A stretch of 64,000 bases of DNA from Mediterranea massiliensis (GCF_900128475.1 NZ_LT635832.1:35834-99833), one strand, 5' to 3'; numbered from the stretch's first letter, positions 35,486 to 44,545 are shown. Notes: generated by a model not told the origin, from the letters alone. A program made the numbers and translations.

Positions 35486-37918
35486 ATGAAAAGCCGCCAC
35501 ATCATATCGCTTCTGTTAATGTTACTCCTCGCCTTGTCGGGCTGCAATCAATTTAACATCATCAACAATGCGTCCAAGCAAGATTTGAACATCAACATCA
35601 CTAAAATAGAATTTGAGCCAGACTACAAACGCTTTCATCTGAACGTAGAGATAAACGACACCCTCACGGCAATGTTGCTGAGCACCAGCGCCGACAGCAT
35701 TCATTTCGAGACAAAAGAATTTTTAAAAAACAACGCCTACGATCCGAAAACCCAGCCCCAACTGGAAAGTTATGAAAACCTCAAGCTGAAAGAAATTAAC
35801 GAGCTAAAATTAGATGCACTTTTCCTGATTGACCTGACATTGGATTCCACTGCAATCAATCAACAAAATCAGATTATCAGAAATCTGGCAAAACTCTTTG
35901 CGCTGGATCACCTTCATGTAGCCTTTATGAAAAATGGCGAAGTGACTCCAACCATGATTGCGACAGATTATGTCATGAACAACTATTTCAAATGTGAGTC
36001 AGGAGAAAAATACCTCTATCGCGCCCTTTCCTCCAAAATAGACGAGTTCAAAAAGGATTCTTCCGAATATGTCGAGAGAGTCAAAAACACTCCATCGACA
36101 GGCTTTCTTGCCTCCGCACGAAAAATCATGTTCGTCTTCTCTGACGGAAAGGTCTACAACCATAACAAACCGATTGACCCCAAACACTTTGAACTGCAAC
36201 ACCAAATCATTCAACAAATAGATACGACTCAAACGTTCCCCATCTTCTATTTCAATTTGGAAAAAGAAAACGAGGGTAACGACATAGGAGAAAAACAAGA
36301 CATGCTTGCCGGCCAGGCAGACGAAGAGTCCCAAAACTTCCTGACAGCACTTTGTAATAAAAGTGGAGGTAAATACATCAATGCCTCCAATCAACAACTA
36401 AAATTGAACGACATACTGCATTTATTCAATAATAATTATATTGACTACACCTTCAACTATGTAAATCCCGACTATAAGATTTACAGAGGAATGGAACGCA
36501 AGCTCCAGATTACCTGCTACTCGGGCGACAGTCTGGTTGCTTCCGACTACATTTCCTACAATGTAGGAAGTATCTACAATCCTGTCATTATCAATGGTGC
36601 AACAACGCTTCAAATCATTCTTCAAGGCTGTTTAATTGGCATAATAACCATCCTCTTGCTCTATTTGATCTTCCAATTCATTCTACCAGGCATCAGCTAT
36701 TGGTTATTCAAAAGAAAATACGTAACCCGATACACTGGCAAGAACATGAGTTACAACGGAATGCTGATTGAGCAATCCTGTTATTTCTGTAAAGCTCCCT
36801 TTGTGGAAGGTGACGAAATCGTTGCGAAATGCCGGCATATACTTCACAAATCCTGTTGGGACGAAAACGAATACCAGTGTCCGGAATACGGAAGACATTG
36901 CAAACAAGGACGGCACTATTATAACTCAAGAGACTTGTTTGACCCACACAATGCTTCGTTTTACCTCGCGTGGATCATAGCCGGAGCCTTTGCAGGCCTT
37001 ATCGCCTGGATAAATTTTACCGCCAACGTCCATAACAACGAGAATTTGTTACTGGTTAAACTCATATACCTCATTTTTGGTGTAGATTCCGGTTCCCCAC
37101 AAATTACCACGCTTGTAGAAGAATACGGCAGCCACCTTCTGTTCCTGCCATTCTACGGTTTGAACATTGGCTTTTTCCTGACTTTCTCATTAAGCCTTCT
37201 GACCAGCCACGGGCGTTGGCTATGGAAAAGGACATTACAAATCATCGCCCGATCGCTCATTGGAGGTCTTTTCAGCTACCTGTCATTCTTCATCGGATGT
37301 GTCATCTCCATAGCACTGAACTTCAAGGATAATTCCTTCCTCGTCGATTGGATTCCTTGGATGTTGAGCGGGCTCGTCATCGCATCAGCAGTGGTTTATG
37401 GAACCGACATCAAATTAAAGAAGGCATTGATCGGTGCGGTCATCTCTATCATATTCGGACTGGGGTCTATGTACTTGTGGTCATTCTCCTTCAACGCCCA
37501 GGTCGATACACGTGAGTTCCTGCTCTTGAGCTACATGATCTACTGCATCGGATTTGCCATCAGTGTAGCGGCCACTTGTCCGAAGTCCGAACGATACTTC
37601 CTCCGGGTAGAAGGGCCTATCAAGGATATGGATATCGCAATCTATAAATGGATGAAAGCACCTGAACAATCGAAAAGAATATTGATTGGCAAGTCGGTCA
37701 ACTGTGACCTGCAAATGACGTGGGACATCACCAGCCCCATTACGCCAGAACAGGCTGAAGTGAAGATGATAAATGGCAATCTCTATCTGATAGCGTTGGA
37801 GGAAGGCGTTCTGTTCGACAAGAAACCGCTGAAGACAAACGTCCGGAAGAAGCTTTATCATGGAACAAAGTTTGTCATAGGAAAAACTACGTTTACCTAC
37901 CTCGAAAAGGACCTGTAA
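35486..37918 (+). CDS. Membrane protein with vWA-like, RING-H2-like and FHA-like domains
   Basis: An 810-residue protein. It starts with a lipobox-like signal (LALSGC) and a vWA-like domain at about 105-300 (ALFLIDLTLDS, KIMFVFSDG; metal site degenerate). A transmembrane helix follows near 375-398. Next is a zinc module at residues 432-472 of form C-x2-C-x13-C-x-H-x2-H-x2-C-x7-C-x6-C (CRHILHKSC core), a RING-H2-like pattern. About six more membrane helices (495-700) precede a C-terminal FHA-like domain from about 730 (RILIGKSVNCDLQM), whose Ser-His pocket is not evident. With the first helix crossing inward, the zinc and FHA modules face the cytoplasm. Candidate E3 of the T6SS ubiquitin-like cascade and core of the membrane complex. 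Confidence 0.82.
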   Translation: MKSRHIISLLLMLLLALSGCNQFNIINNASKQDLNINITKIEFEPDYKRFHLNVEINDTLTAMLLSTSADSIHFETKEFLKNNAYDPKTQPQLESYENLKLKEINELKLDALFLIDLTLDSTAINQQNQIIRNLAKLFALDHLHVAFMKNGEVTPTMIATDYVMNNYFKCESGEKYLYRALSSKIDEFKKDSSEYVERVKNTPSTGFLASARKIMFVFSDGKVYNHNKPIDPKHFELQHQIIQQIDTTQTFPIFYFNLEKENEGNDIGEKQDMLAGQADEESQNFLTALCNKSGGKYINASNQQLKLNDILHLFNNNYIDYTFNYVNPDYKIYRGMERKLQITCYSGDSLVASDYISYNVGSIYNPVIINGATTLQIILQGCLIGIITILLLYLIFQFILPGISYWLFKRKYVTRYTGKNMSYNGMLIEQSCYFCKAPFVEGDEIVAKCRHILHKSCWDENEYQCPEYGRHCKQGRHYYNSRDLFDPHNASFYLAWIIAGAFAGLIAWINFTANVHNNENLLLVKLIYLIFGVDSGSPQITTLVEEYGSHLLFLPFYGLNIGFFLTFSLSLLTSHGRWLWKRTLQIIARSLIGGLFSYLSFFIGCVISIALNFKDNSFLVDWIPWMLSGLVIASAVVYGTDIKLKKALIGAVISIIFGLGSMYLWSFSFNAQVDTREFLLLSYMIYCIGFAISVAATCPKSERYFLRVEGPIKDMDIAIYKWMKAPEQSKRILIGKSVNCDLQMTWDITSPITPEQAEVKMINGNLYLIALEEGVLFDKKPLKTNVRKKLYHGTKFVIGKTTFTYLEKDL

Positions 37919-37943
37919 TCGGTTTTCATTTGTCGGGTAAAGG

Positions 37944-37995
37944 AAAAGGCTGTATCAAGAACCCTGTTAATGGCATTTCTTGACACAGCCTTTTT
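37944..37995. terminator. Bidirectional terminator between T6SS and thrC
   Basis: Arms AAAAGGCTGTATCAAGAA and TTCTTGACACAGCCTTTTT pair with a single A-C mismatch, with a T run on the right and an A run on the left. It serves both the T6SS operon and the convergent thr operon. Confidence 0.8.
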
Positions 37996-38015
37996 CCTGT
38001 AACAAAAGCCTGGTT

Positions 38016-39317
38016 TTACTTGCTCATCAGATAGCTTTTGAATGCGGCAAATTCTTTCGACATCGGTACGCTCTGCTTTTCACCCTTCATGAAGGCTTGT
38101 AGCTTGGCGGGGATTTCTACAGGCTCGCCGATAATCTTTTCCACTGTATCCTTGAATTTGGCCGGATGGGCCGTCTCCAGGAAGATGCCTGTTTCGCCCG
38201 GCTTCAATCCTTCGGCCAGGGCTCGGTAGCCACAAGCACCGTGCGGGTCGAGCAGGTAATGGTGTGCCTGCCATACCTGCTTCATCGTTTCGGCAATCTG
38301 CTCGTCGGTATAGGTGGCTCCGCTGATTTCGGCACAGATGGCGGCATGGTTGTTGCCATAGAGGTCGAGCACACGAGCAAAGTTGCTGGGAGCACCTACG
38401 TCCATGGCATTGGCAATGGTGGCTACCGACGGACGGGGTGCATAGACTCCTGTCTGCAAGTATTGGTAGAAGATGTCGTTGCGGTTGTTGGCGGCAATGA
38501 ATCGTTTTACGGGCAACCCCATACGCTTGCCGAAGAGCCCCGCCGTGATGTTGCCGAAGTTTCCGCTGGGTACACAAACCACGACATTGTCGGCTTTACC
38601 GGCCTTCTTCAGCTGGGCATAGGCGTAGAAGTAATAGAAGGCCTGCGGCAGGAAGCGTGCCACGTTGATGGAGTTGGCGCTCGTCAGCTGCATGTGGGCA
38701 TTCAGTTCCTTGTCCATGAAGGCGGCCTTTACCAGCGCCTGGCAATCATCAAAAGTGCCGTCTACTTCGAGGGCAGTGATGTTCTGTCCCAGGGTGGTGA
38801 ACTGCTTCTCCTGTATTTCACTCACCTTGCCTTTGGGGTAGAGCACATAGACGTGGATACCCTCCACACCCAAGAAACCGTTGGCCACCGCACTGCCTGT
38901 GTCGCCCGAAGTGGCTACCAGTACGTTGACCTGCTGTTTGCCCTCCTTGCGGATAAAGTAGCCCAACAGACGTGCCATGAAGCGGCCTCCCACATCCTTG
39001 AAGGCCAGTGTGGGGCCGTGGAAAAGCTCCAGTGAATAAATGTGGTCTGACACGGGCACCAGCGGCGTGTCGAAACTCAGCGTATCGCATACAATCTGCT
39101 TCAGCGTATCGGCTGGTACGTCCTCACCAAAGAAGGCGTCGGCCACACGACAGGCTATCTCCTGAAAGCTGAGGTTCTCGATGTGGTCGTAAAAGCTCTG
39201 CGGGAGCGCCTTGATGACTTCGGGCATGTAGAGCCCCTTATCGGCTGCCAGTCCTTTGACAACGGCCTCTTCCAGGCTGACGTTACGTTCCTGTTGGTTG
39301 GTACTATAGTATTTCAT
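38016..39317 (-). CDS. thrC: Threonine synthase
   Basis: PLP enzyme turning O-phosphohomoserine into threonine. The 433-residue protein has the PLP lysine in GPTLAFKDVGGRFMAR and VATSGDTGSAVANGF and VCVPSGNFGN phosphate-binding segments. Length matches the bacterial family. Last gene of the thrA - mutase-like - thrC operon on the minus strand. Confidence 0.96.
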   Translation of the reverse strand: MKYYSTNQQERNVSLEEAVVKGLAADKGLYMPEVIKALPQSFYDHIENLSFQEIACRVADAFFGEDVPADTLKQIVCDTLSFDTPLVPVSDHIYSLELFHGPTLAFKDVGGRFMARLLGYFIRKEGKQQVNVLVATSGDTGSAVANGFLGVEGIHVYVLYPKGKVSEIQEKQFTTLGQNITALEVDGTFDDCQALVKAAFMDKELNAHMQLTSANSINVARFLPQAFYYFYAYAQLKKAGKADNVVVCVPSGNFGNITAGLFGKRMGLPVKRFIAANNRNDIFYQYLQTGVYAPRPSVATIANAMDVGAPSNFARVLDLYGNNHAAICAEISGATYTDEQIAETMKQVWQAHHYLLDPHGACGYRALAEGLKPGETGIFLETAHPAKFKDTVEKIIGEPVEIPAKLQAFMKGEKQSVPMSKEFAAFKSYLMSK

Positions 39318-39335
39318 GTGTTTCGATGTTTGGGG

Positions 39336-40583
39336 TTATTTCATAAATTCATTCATAAATTCATCTTCCTTCATCAGACCATAAACGCCGTTGCAGGCGG
39401 CTACTTCGTCGAAGGTCTGTACCTCGTCGGGCTCGATGCCCGGATACCAGATGAGGAAAGGTACGGGCTCGGCCGTGTGCGTACGCAGTTCGCAGGGAGT
39501 GGGGTGGTCGGGCAGGACGGCAATGGCAACCGGCTCTTCCCAATCCTTTACCTCCTCGTAGATAGGGCCTATGGCGCGGCTGTCCAGATTCTCGATGGTG
39601 CGTATTTTCAAGTCCACGTCACCCTCGTGGCCTGCCTCGTCGCTGGCTTCTACGTGCAGGTAGACGAAGTCATCGGTTTTCAACGCTTCGAGTGCGGCAG
39701 CGGCCTTGTTCTCATAGTTGGTGTCGTACAGGCCGGTGGCACCCTCTACCTTCAGTCTCCGCAGGCCTGCATAGTAGCCGATGCCGTTGATCAGGTCGAC
39801 GGCCGAGATGACAGCTCCCTTGCGTATTTGAGGATATTTCTCGGCCAGCGACTCCATCTGTGGACGATAACCGGGGCTCCATGGCCAGATGCTGTTGGCA
39901 GGGTCCTTGCCTTCGGCCTTACGCTTCAGGTTGATCGGATGGTTCTCGAGCAAATCCTGCGAGCGTACTATCAGATCATTGATTAAGTCGGCCGTCTGTG
40001 CGGGTGTCAGCTCGGCGCCGCCTTCGGGCTGGGTGATGTGTTCCGTGCCCGGCAGGGGCTTCACCATCAGGGGACGGTAGGGCTTTAGCGGAACGTCGTG
40101 GGGCGGGGTGCAGGCAATGCGCTTGTCACCGCCCTTGATGACCAGCAGGTGGCGATACTGCACGCCCGTGTAGAAGTGTACCCGCTCGTTCCCCAATTTC
40201 TCCTGAAGGTATTTTACCAGCACGTCGGCTTCGGGCGTCGTGATGTGGCCTGCCGAATGGTTCTTCAGCAAATCACCTTCGATGCAGATGATGTTGCAGC
40301 GCATGGCCATCTCGCCCGGCTTCAGGTCGACACCGATGCTGGCGGCCTCCAGCGGGCCGCGTCCTTCGTACACCTTGGGCAGGTTGTAGCCCATGACAGA
40401 CATATTGGCCACTTCGCTTCCGGGGTGGAAGCCTTCGGCCACGGTGACAAGCCGTCCCGTACGGCCCATGCGGGCCAGCTTGTCCATGTAGGGCGTACGG
40501 GCGGTCTGTAGCAGCGTCTTGCCGCCCAGCGACTTCACAGGCCAGTCGGCCATGCCGTCGCCCAATATGATGATGTGTTTCAT
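39336..40583 (-). CDS. apgM: Cofactor-independent phosphoglycerate mutase-like protein; probable homoserine kinase
   Basis: A 415-residue member of the archaeal-type phosphoglycerate mutase branch of the alkaline phosphatase superfamily (GDGMADWP start; TAHRGRGP-like PKVYEGRGPLEAASIGV; DHPTPC late motif). It sits between thrA and thrC, while no thrB is present in the window. Family members in this operon position are thought to act as a non-orthologous homoserine kinase in Bacteroidetes and some Deltaproteobacteria. This is recalled, not searched. I therefore infer that it makes O-phosphohomoserine, with mutase as the alternative. The spacer to thrA carries a short repeat (40584-40601). Confidence 0.88.
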   Translation of the reverse strand: MKHIIILGDGMADWPVKSLGGKTLLQTARTPYMDKLARMGRTGRLVTVAEGFHPGSEVANMSVMGYNLPKVYEGRGPLEAASIGVDLKPGEMAMRCNIICIEGDLLKNHSAGHITTPEADVLVKYLQEKLGNERVHFYTGVQYRHLLVIKGGDKRIACTPPHDVPLKPYRPLMVKPLPGTEHITQPEGGAELTPAQTADLINDLIVRSQDLLENHPINLKRKAEGKDPANSIWPWSPGYRPQMESLAEKYPQIRKGAVISAVDLINGIGYYAGLRRLKVEGATGLYDTNYENKAAAALEALKTDDFVYLHVEASDEAGHEGDVDLKIRTIENLDSRAIGPIYEEVKDWEEPVAIAVLPDHPTPCELRTHTAEPVPFLIWYPGIEPDEVQTFDEVAACNGVYGLMKEDEFMNEFMK

Positions 40584-40601
40584 TTCTCAATTCTCCATTA
40601 A
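40584..40601. repeat. Short copy of an intergenic repeat
   Basis: TTCTCAATTCTCCATTAA, identical over 18 bases to 47724-47741, inside the palindromic insert of the FAD oxidoreductase gene. A looser relative (TGTCAATTATCAATTCTTCA) occurs at 3979-3998 between ricT and holB. Confidence 0.7.
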
Positions 40602-43034
40602 TTAAACGTTTGCAATACTCATGATGTCTGCAAAGACGCCTGCGGCCGTCACACTGGCTCCTGCGCCATAGCCTTGGATCATCATCGGGTATTCCTTGTA
40701 GCGCTCGGTGGTAAGCAGAATGATGTTGTTGCTGCCCTCCAGACCATAGAATGGATGGCCGATGCCCACTTCCTGCAAGCCTACCGATGCCTTGCCGTTT
40801 TCCAGCCGGGCTACGAAACGCCAGTGCTTGTGCTCGGCTTCGAGCACCTTGCGGCGGGCTTCGAAGTCTGCATCGAGGGTCGGAACTTTCTTCCAGAAGT
40901 CGTCCAGCGAACCTTCGAAGAAGTCGTCGGGCACAAAGAGATGCTTCTCCACATCCTCCTGCTCCAGACGGTAACCGGCCTCGCGTGCCAGGATGACCAG
41001 TTTGCGGATGACGTCCTTGCCACTGAGGTCGATGCGCGGGTCGGGCTCGGAATAGCGTTCGGCCTGCGCCATGCGGATGGTCTGGCTGAAAGGCACGTCG
41101 GCACTGATTTTGTTGAAGATGTAGTTCAGTGTTCCGCTCAGCACGGCCTCAATCTTCAGGATCTTGTCGCCGCTATGGATAAGGTCGTTGATGGTATTGA
41201 TGATGGGCAGACCTGCACCCACATTGGTTTCGAAGAGGTATTTCACTCCGCGCTGACGGGCTATCTGCTTCAGCTCGCGGTAGTTCTCGTATTCCGACGA
41301 GGCGGCTATCTTGTTGGCCGCCACTACCGATACGTTGTGCTGCAGCAGGTCCTTGTAGAGAGAGGCGACGCCTGAGCTGGCCGTACAGTCGACAAACACC
41401 GAGTTGAAGATGTTCATACCGATTATCTCGTTGCGCAGCACGCCCAGCGAGCTGTCCATGCCCTTTTGCTTGAGCTCTTCGCGGTAGTGCTCCAGATCGA
41501 TGCCTTCGCGGCAGAACAGGGCTTTCGAGGCATCGGCGATGCCCACCACGTTCAGCTGGAGGCCGTTCTCCTGCATCAGTTTCTGGCGCTGGCTGTGGAT
41601 TTGCTCGATGAGGCTTCCGCCTACCGTGCCGATGCCGCAGATGAAGAGGTTGAGCACCTGGTATTCGGAAAGGAAGAACGAGTCGTGGATGACGTTGAGC
41701 GATTTGCGGAGCGACTTGCTTTCGACCACGAACGAGATGTTCGTCTCCGAGGCACCCTGTGCACAGGCTATCACGTTGATGCCGTTGCGTCCCAGCGTGC
41801 CGAACAGCTTGCCTGCGATGCCGGGTGTATGTTTCATGTTCTCTCCTACGATAGCGACCGTGGCCAGGTTCTTTTCCGCCTGGATGGGCGAAATTTCACC
41901 CATTTCGATTTCCTTGGCAAACTCTTCGGACAACACGGCGCAGGCCAGGTCGGCATCGGCATTGCGCACACCGATGGACGTGGAGTTCTCCGACGATGCC
42001 TGCGACACGAGGAACACGCTGATGCCGTTCTTGGCCAGGGCCTTGAAAATGCGGTAGTTCACACCGATGACACCGACCATACCCAATCCCTGTACCGTGA
42101 TCAGCGTGGTGTCGTTGATGGACGAGATACCCTTGATGGCCTTGCTCTGAGGGTCGGACACCTCTTGCTTGATGATGGTGCCGGCACCTTCGGGGTTGAA
42201 GGTGTTCTTGATGAGGATGGGGATGTTCTTGTGGCACACGGGGTAGATGGTGGGCGGATAGACCACCTTGGCACCGAAGTTACACAGCTCCGTAGCCTCC
42301 ACGTAGCTCAGCTCGTTGATGGTGTAGGCGGTGGAGATGACGCGCGGATCGGCGGTCATGAAGCCGTCCACATCGGTCCATATCTCCAGCGAGTCGGCAT
42401 CGAGGGCGGCGGCGATGATGGCTGCCGTATAGTCGGATCCGCCTCGTCCCAGGTTGGTCACGTCGCCTGTCGTCACGTCGGTGGCGATGAAGCCGGGTAC
42501 CAGCGAGCGTCGGGGCAGATTGGCGAAAGTGCTGCGCACCAGCCGGTTGGTCAGTTCCTTGACCAGCACGTGCTTGGAAAACTTCTTTTCTGTCTTGATG
42601 AACTGGCGTGAGTCAAACCATTCGGCTCCCGTCAGCCGGGCGGCGATGATCGACGAGATGCGTTCGCCGTAGCTCACGATGGTGTCCGATGTCTTCTGCG
42701 ACAGGTCCTTGATGAGGTAGATGCCCTGGAAGATGTCCTTCAGCTCGTTCAGCAGTTCGCCCACCTGTTGCTGCAGTTCCGTCTGCTCGGGGCCGGCCGG
42801 AAAGACTTCCTTGATCATTTCCACGTGGCGCGACACGATTTCGCGGAAACCGTCCTCGTAAGAAGCGTCGCCTGCCGCAGCCTTGCGCGAGGTGTCTATC
42901 AGTTTGTCTGTGATGCCGCCCAAGGCCGAAACGACTACAATCACCGGCTCGTCTGCGGCCTCTACTATCTTCTTGACGTTCAAAATGCTTTTTGCGGACC
43001 CTACGGATGTTCCGCCGAATTTCATGACTTTCAT
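40602..43034 (-). CDS. thrA: Bifunctional aspartate kinase / homoserine dehydrogenase I
   Basis: First and third steps of threonine synthesis from aspartate. The 810-residue protein has the kinase signature KFGGTSVG at the start, GRGGSDYTAAI, two ACT-type regulatory segments at about 310-455, and the dehydrogenase half from about 465 (LFICGIGTVGGS, SGTLNYIFNK, DLSGKDVIRKLVIL). The ATG at 43034 gives MKVMKFGG; the longer frame to 43070 is not family-like. First structural gene of the thr operon, with a 146-base gap to a probable leader peptide. Feedback control by threonine is expected from the ACT domains. Confidence 0.96.
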   Translation of the reverse strand: MKVMKFGGTSVGSAKSILNVKKIVEAADEPVIVVVSALGGITDKLIDTSRKAAAGDASYEDGFREIVSRHVEMIKEVFPAGPEQTELQQQVGELLNELKDIFQGIYLIKDLSQKTSDTIVSYGERISSIIAARLTGAEWFDSRQFIKTEKKFSKHVLVKELTNRLVRSTFANLPRRSLVPGFIATDVTTGDVTNLGRGGSDYTAAIIAAALDADSLEIWTDVDGFMTADPRVISTAYTINELSYVEATELCNFGAKVVYPPTIYPVCHKNIPILIKNTFNPEGAGTIIKQEVSDPQSKAIKGISSINDTTLITVQGLGMVGVIGVNYRIFKALAKNGISVFLVSQASSENSTSIGVRNADADLACAVLSEEFAKEIEMGEISPIQAEKNLATVAIVGENMKHTPGIAGKLFGTLGRNGINVIACAQGASETNISFVVESKSLRKSLNVIHDSFFLSEYQVLNLFICGIGTVGGSLIEQIHSQRQKLMQENGLQLNVVGIADASKALFCREGIDLEHYREELKQKGMDSSLGVLRNEIIGMNIFNSVFVDCTASSGVASLYKDLLQHNVSVVAANKIAASSEYENYRELKQIARQRGVKYLFETNVGAGLPIINTINDLIHSGDKILKIEAVLSGTLNYIFNKISADVPFSQTIRMAQAERYSEPDPRIDLSGKDVIRKLVILAREAGYRLEQEDVEKHLFVPDDFFEGSLDDFWKKVPTLDADFEARRKVLEAEHKHWRFVARLENGKASVGLQEVGIGHPFYGLEGSNNIILLTTERYKEYPMMIQGYGAGASVTAAGVFADIMSIANV

Positions 43035-43180
43035 TTCTCTGTATATATTTGGATGGAAAGGGTGATACAATATGTCGGGAGCAAGCTTTGGAAAGCCTGC
43101 GCAGACGTTTGGAAAAACGGGTAAACTTGAAAAAACGATTGAAAAATTGGTGTAACACGTAGAAACACAAATACTATCCC

Positions 43181-43246
43181 CTAACCCCTAAGGGTCATGG
43201 TACACATGGATGTCCCTGTATGAAAATAGTATCCGTTCATAATCAT
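43181..43246 (-). CDS. Probable thr operon leader peptide
   Basis: A 21-codon frame, MIMNGYYFHTGTSMCTMTLR ending in G, with four threonines within nine codons near its end. It is preceded by GAAGAAACT. It lies about 26 bases after the expected start of transcription from the promoter at 43279-43286, and upstream of thrA. These are the features expected of an attenuator peptide sensing charged tRNA-Thr. It is shorter than the usual gene-finding limit. I do not see a clean terminator hairpin with a U run between it and thrA, so the mechanism is not shown. Confidence 0.5.
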   Translation of the reverse strand: MIMNGYYFHTGTSMCTMTLRG

Positions 43247-43278
43247 AGTTTCTTCGTTTTCTTTTTGATAGGTTGCCG

Positions 43279-43286
43279 CAAATATA
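43279..43286 (-). promoter_or_regulatory. -7 box of the thr operon promoter
   Basis: TATATTTG on the minus strand, an exact TAnnTTTG match, about 33 bases upstream of the leader-peptide ATG. The -33 element is weak. Confidence 0.6.
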
Positions 43287-43469
43287 GTAATAAAAACATT
43301 CAATCTAACACTTTTGCCTACTTTTTTGCGATAAAAGTGCAGAAAGAGCTTCAAAAGGCAAGACAAATGTCCGTCAACTCTTTTGCCCGTTTCTGTTTTC
43401 CCCACGCGGAAAGCCGGAGATTTTGCGTCACTTTTCTTTCATTTTGTCAGGATATTAAAGTAATATAAC

Positions 43470-43477
43470 TATATTTG
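43470..43477 (+). promoter_or_regulatory. -7 box of the ansA promoter
   Basis: TATATTTG, 27 bases before the ansA ATG. A TTTG at 43443-43446 is 23 bases upstream, slightly wide. The intergenic space of 470 bases from thrA to ansA is therefore taken up by two divergent promoters and the thr leader. Confidence 0.6.
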
Positions 43478-43504
43478 CATAAGAATTGCGAAATAAATCA
43501 TTGA

Positions 43505-44542
43505 ATGACCGCCAATAATACTTCCGTTTTGCTAATATATACCGGCGGTACTATCGGAATGATAGAAAACCCCGAAACGGGTGCGCTGGAGAACTTCAAC
43601 ATGGAGCAGCTCCAGAAGCACATTCCCGAGCTGCACAACTTCGGCTTCTGCATCGATACCTATCAGTTCGACCCGCCGATGGACTCGTCGGACATGGATC
43701 CGGAGGCCTGGCAACGGCTGGTGCGCATCATCAGCGACCACTACGACCGCTATACGGGCTTCGTCATCCTGCACGGCACCGACACGATGGCCTATACCGC
43801 TTCGGCCCTGAGCTTTATGCTCGAGAACCTCAACAAGCCCGTCATCCTGACCGGCTCGCAGCTGCCCATCGGCGTGCTCCGTACCGACGGCAAGGAAAAC
43901 CTGCTGACCAGCATCGAGATAGCCACCGCCTGCCATCCCAACGGACGCCCCGTGGTGCCCGAAGTCTGCATCTTCTTCGAAAACCACCTGATGCGCGGCA
44001 ACCGCACCACCAAGATGAATGCCGAGAACTTCAACGCCTTCCGCTCGTTCAACTATCCCAACCTGGCTTCGGCGGGCATCCATATTAAATATAATAATGT
44101 GCAGATTCATGCCCATTCGGGGGCGGCTGTGCTGAAGCCCCATTACCTGCTGGACACCAACATCGCCATCCTGAAACTCTTCCCGGGCATACAGGAGAAC
44201 GTTGTGGCTTCCCTGCTGGCCACTGAGGGACTGAAGGCGGTGGTGCTCGAGACCTACGGTTCGGGCAACGCTCCCCGCAAGGAGTGGTTCCTTCGCCGGC
44301 TGCGCGATGCCTGCGGACGGGGGCTGGTCATTGTCAATGTCACCCAGTGCCACGCCGGCATGGTGGAGATGGAACGCTACGAGACGGGCTACTGGCTGAT
44401 GCAGGCCGGCGTGGTGAGCGGCTACGACAGCACTACCGAGTCGGCCGTCACCAAGCTGATGTTCCTCCTGGGCCACAACTACGGCCCCGACGAAGTGCGT
44501 CGCCTGATGACGGTCCCCCTGGCCGGAGAAATCACCGTCTGA
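43505..44542 (+). CDS. ansA: Type I (cytoplasmic) L-asparaginase
   Basis: Hydrolyses asparagine to aspartate and ammonia. The 345-residue protein has both threonine motifs of the family: LIYTGGTIGM near the start and LHGTDTMAYTASALS at about residue 90. A signal peptide is absent, so it is the cytoplasmic type. It is followed at once, on the opposite strand, by carbonic anhydrase. From here to about 48.2 kb the DNA is clearly GC-rich. Confidence 0.94.
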   Translation: MTANNTSVLLIYTGGTIGMIENPETGALENFNMEQLQKHIPELHNFGFCIDTYQFDPPMDSSDMDPEAWQRLVRIISDHYDRYTGFVILHGTDTMAYTASALSFMLENLNKPVILTGSQLPIGVLRTDGKENLLTSIEIATACHPNGRPVVPEVCIFFENHLMRGNRTTKMNAENFNAFRSFNYPNLASAGIHIKYNNVQIHAHSGAAVLKPHYLLDTNIAILKLFPGIQENVVASLLATEGLKAVVLETYGSGNAPRKEWFLRRLRDACGRGLVIVNVTQCHAGMVEMERYETGYWLMQAGVVSGYDSTTESAVTKLMFLLGHNYGPDEVRRLMTVPLAGEITV

Positions 44543-44545
44543 TCC

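Noticed and set aside
11803..37918. The locus as a phage tail or free contractile injection system instead of a T6SS
   Set aside because: ClpV, several separate Hcp proteins, TssK and membrane components are present, and no phage-type tape measure or tail-fibre set is seen.
11547..37995. T6SS as an integrated island at the tRNA with direct repeats
   Set aside because: No integrase, no copy of the tRNA 3' end at the right border and a normal bidirectional terminator there. Transfer is possible but not shown.
41466..42611. A 381-codon plus-strand frame
   Set aside because: Antisense to thrA, which is well supported.
43035..43180. A classical rho-independent attenuator in the thr leader
   Set aside because: Only small AT-rich hairpins are found, with no GC-rich stem followed by a U run. 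The attenuation idea rests on the peptide alone.
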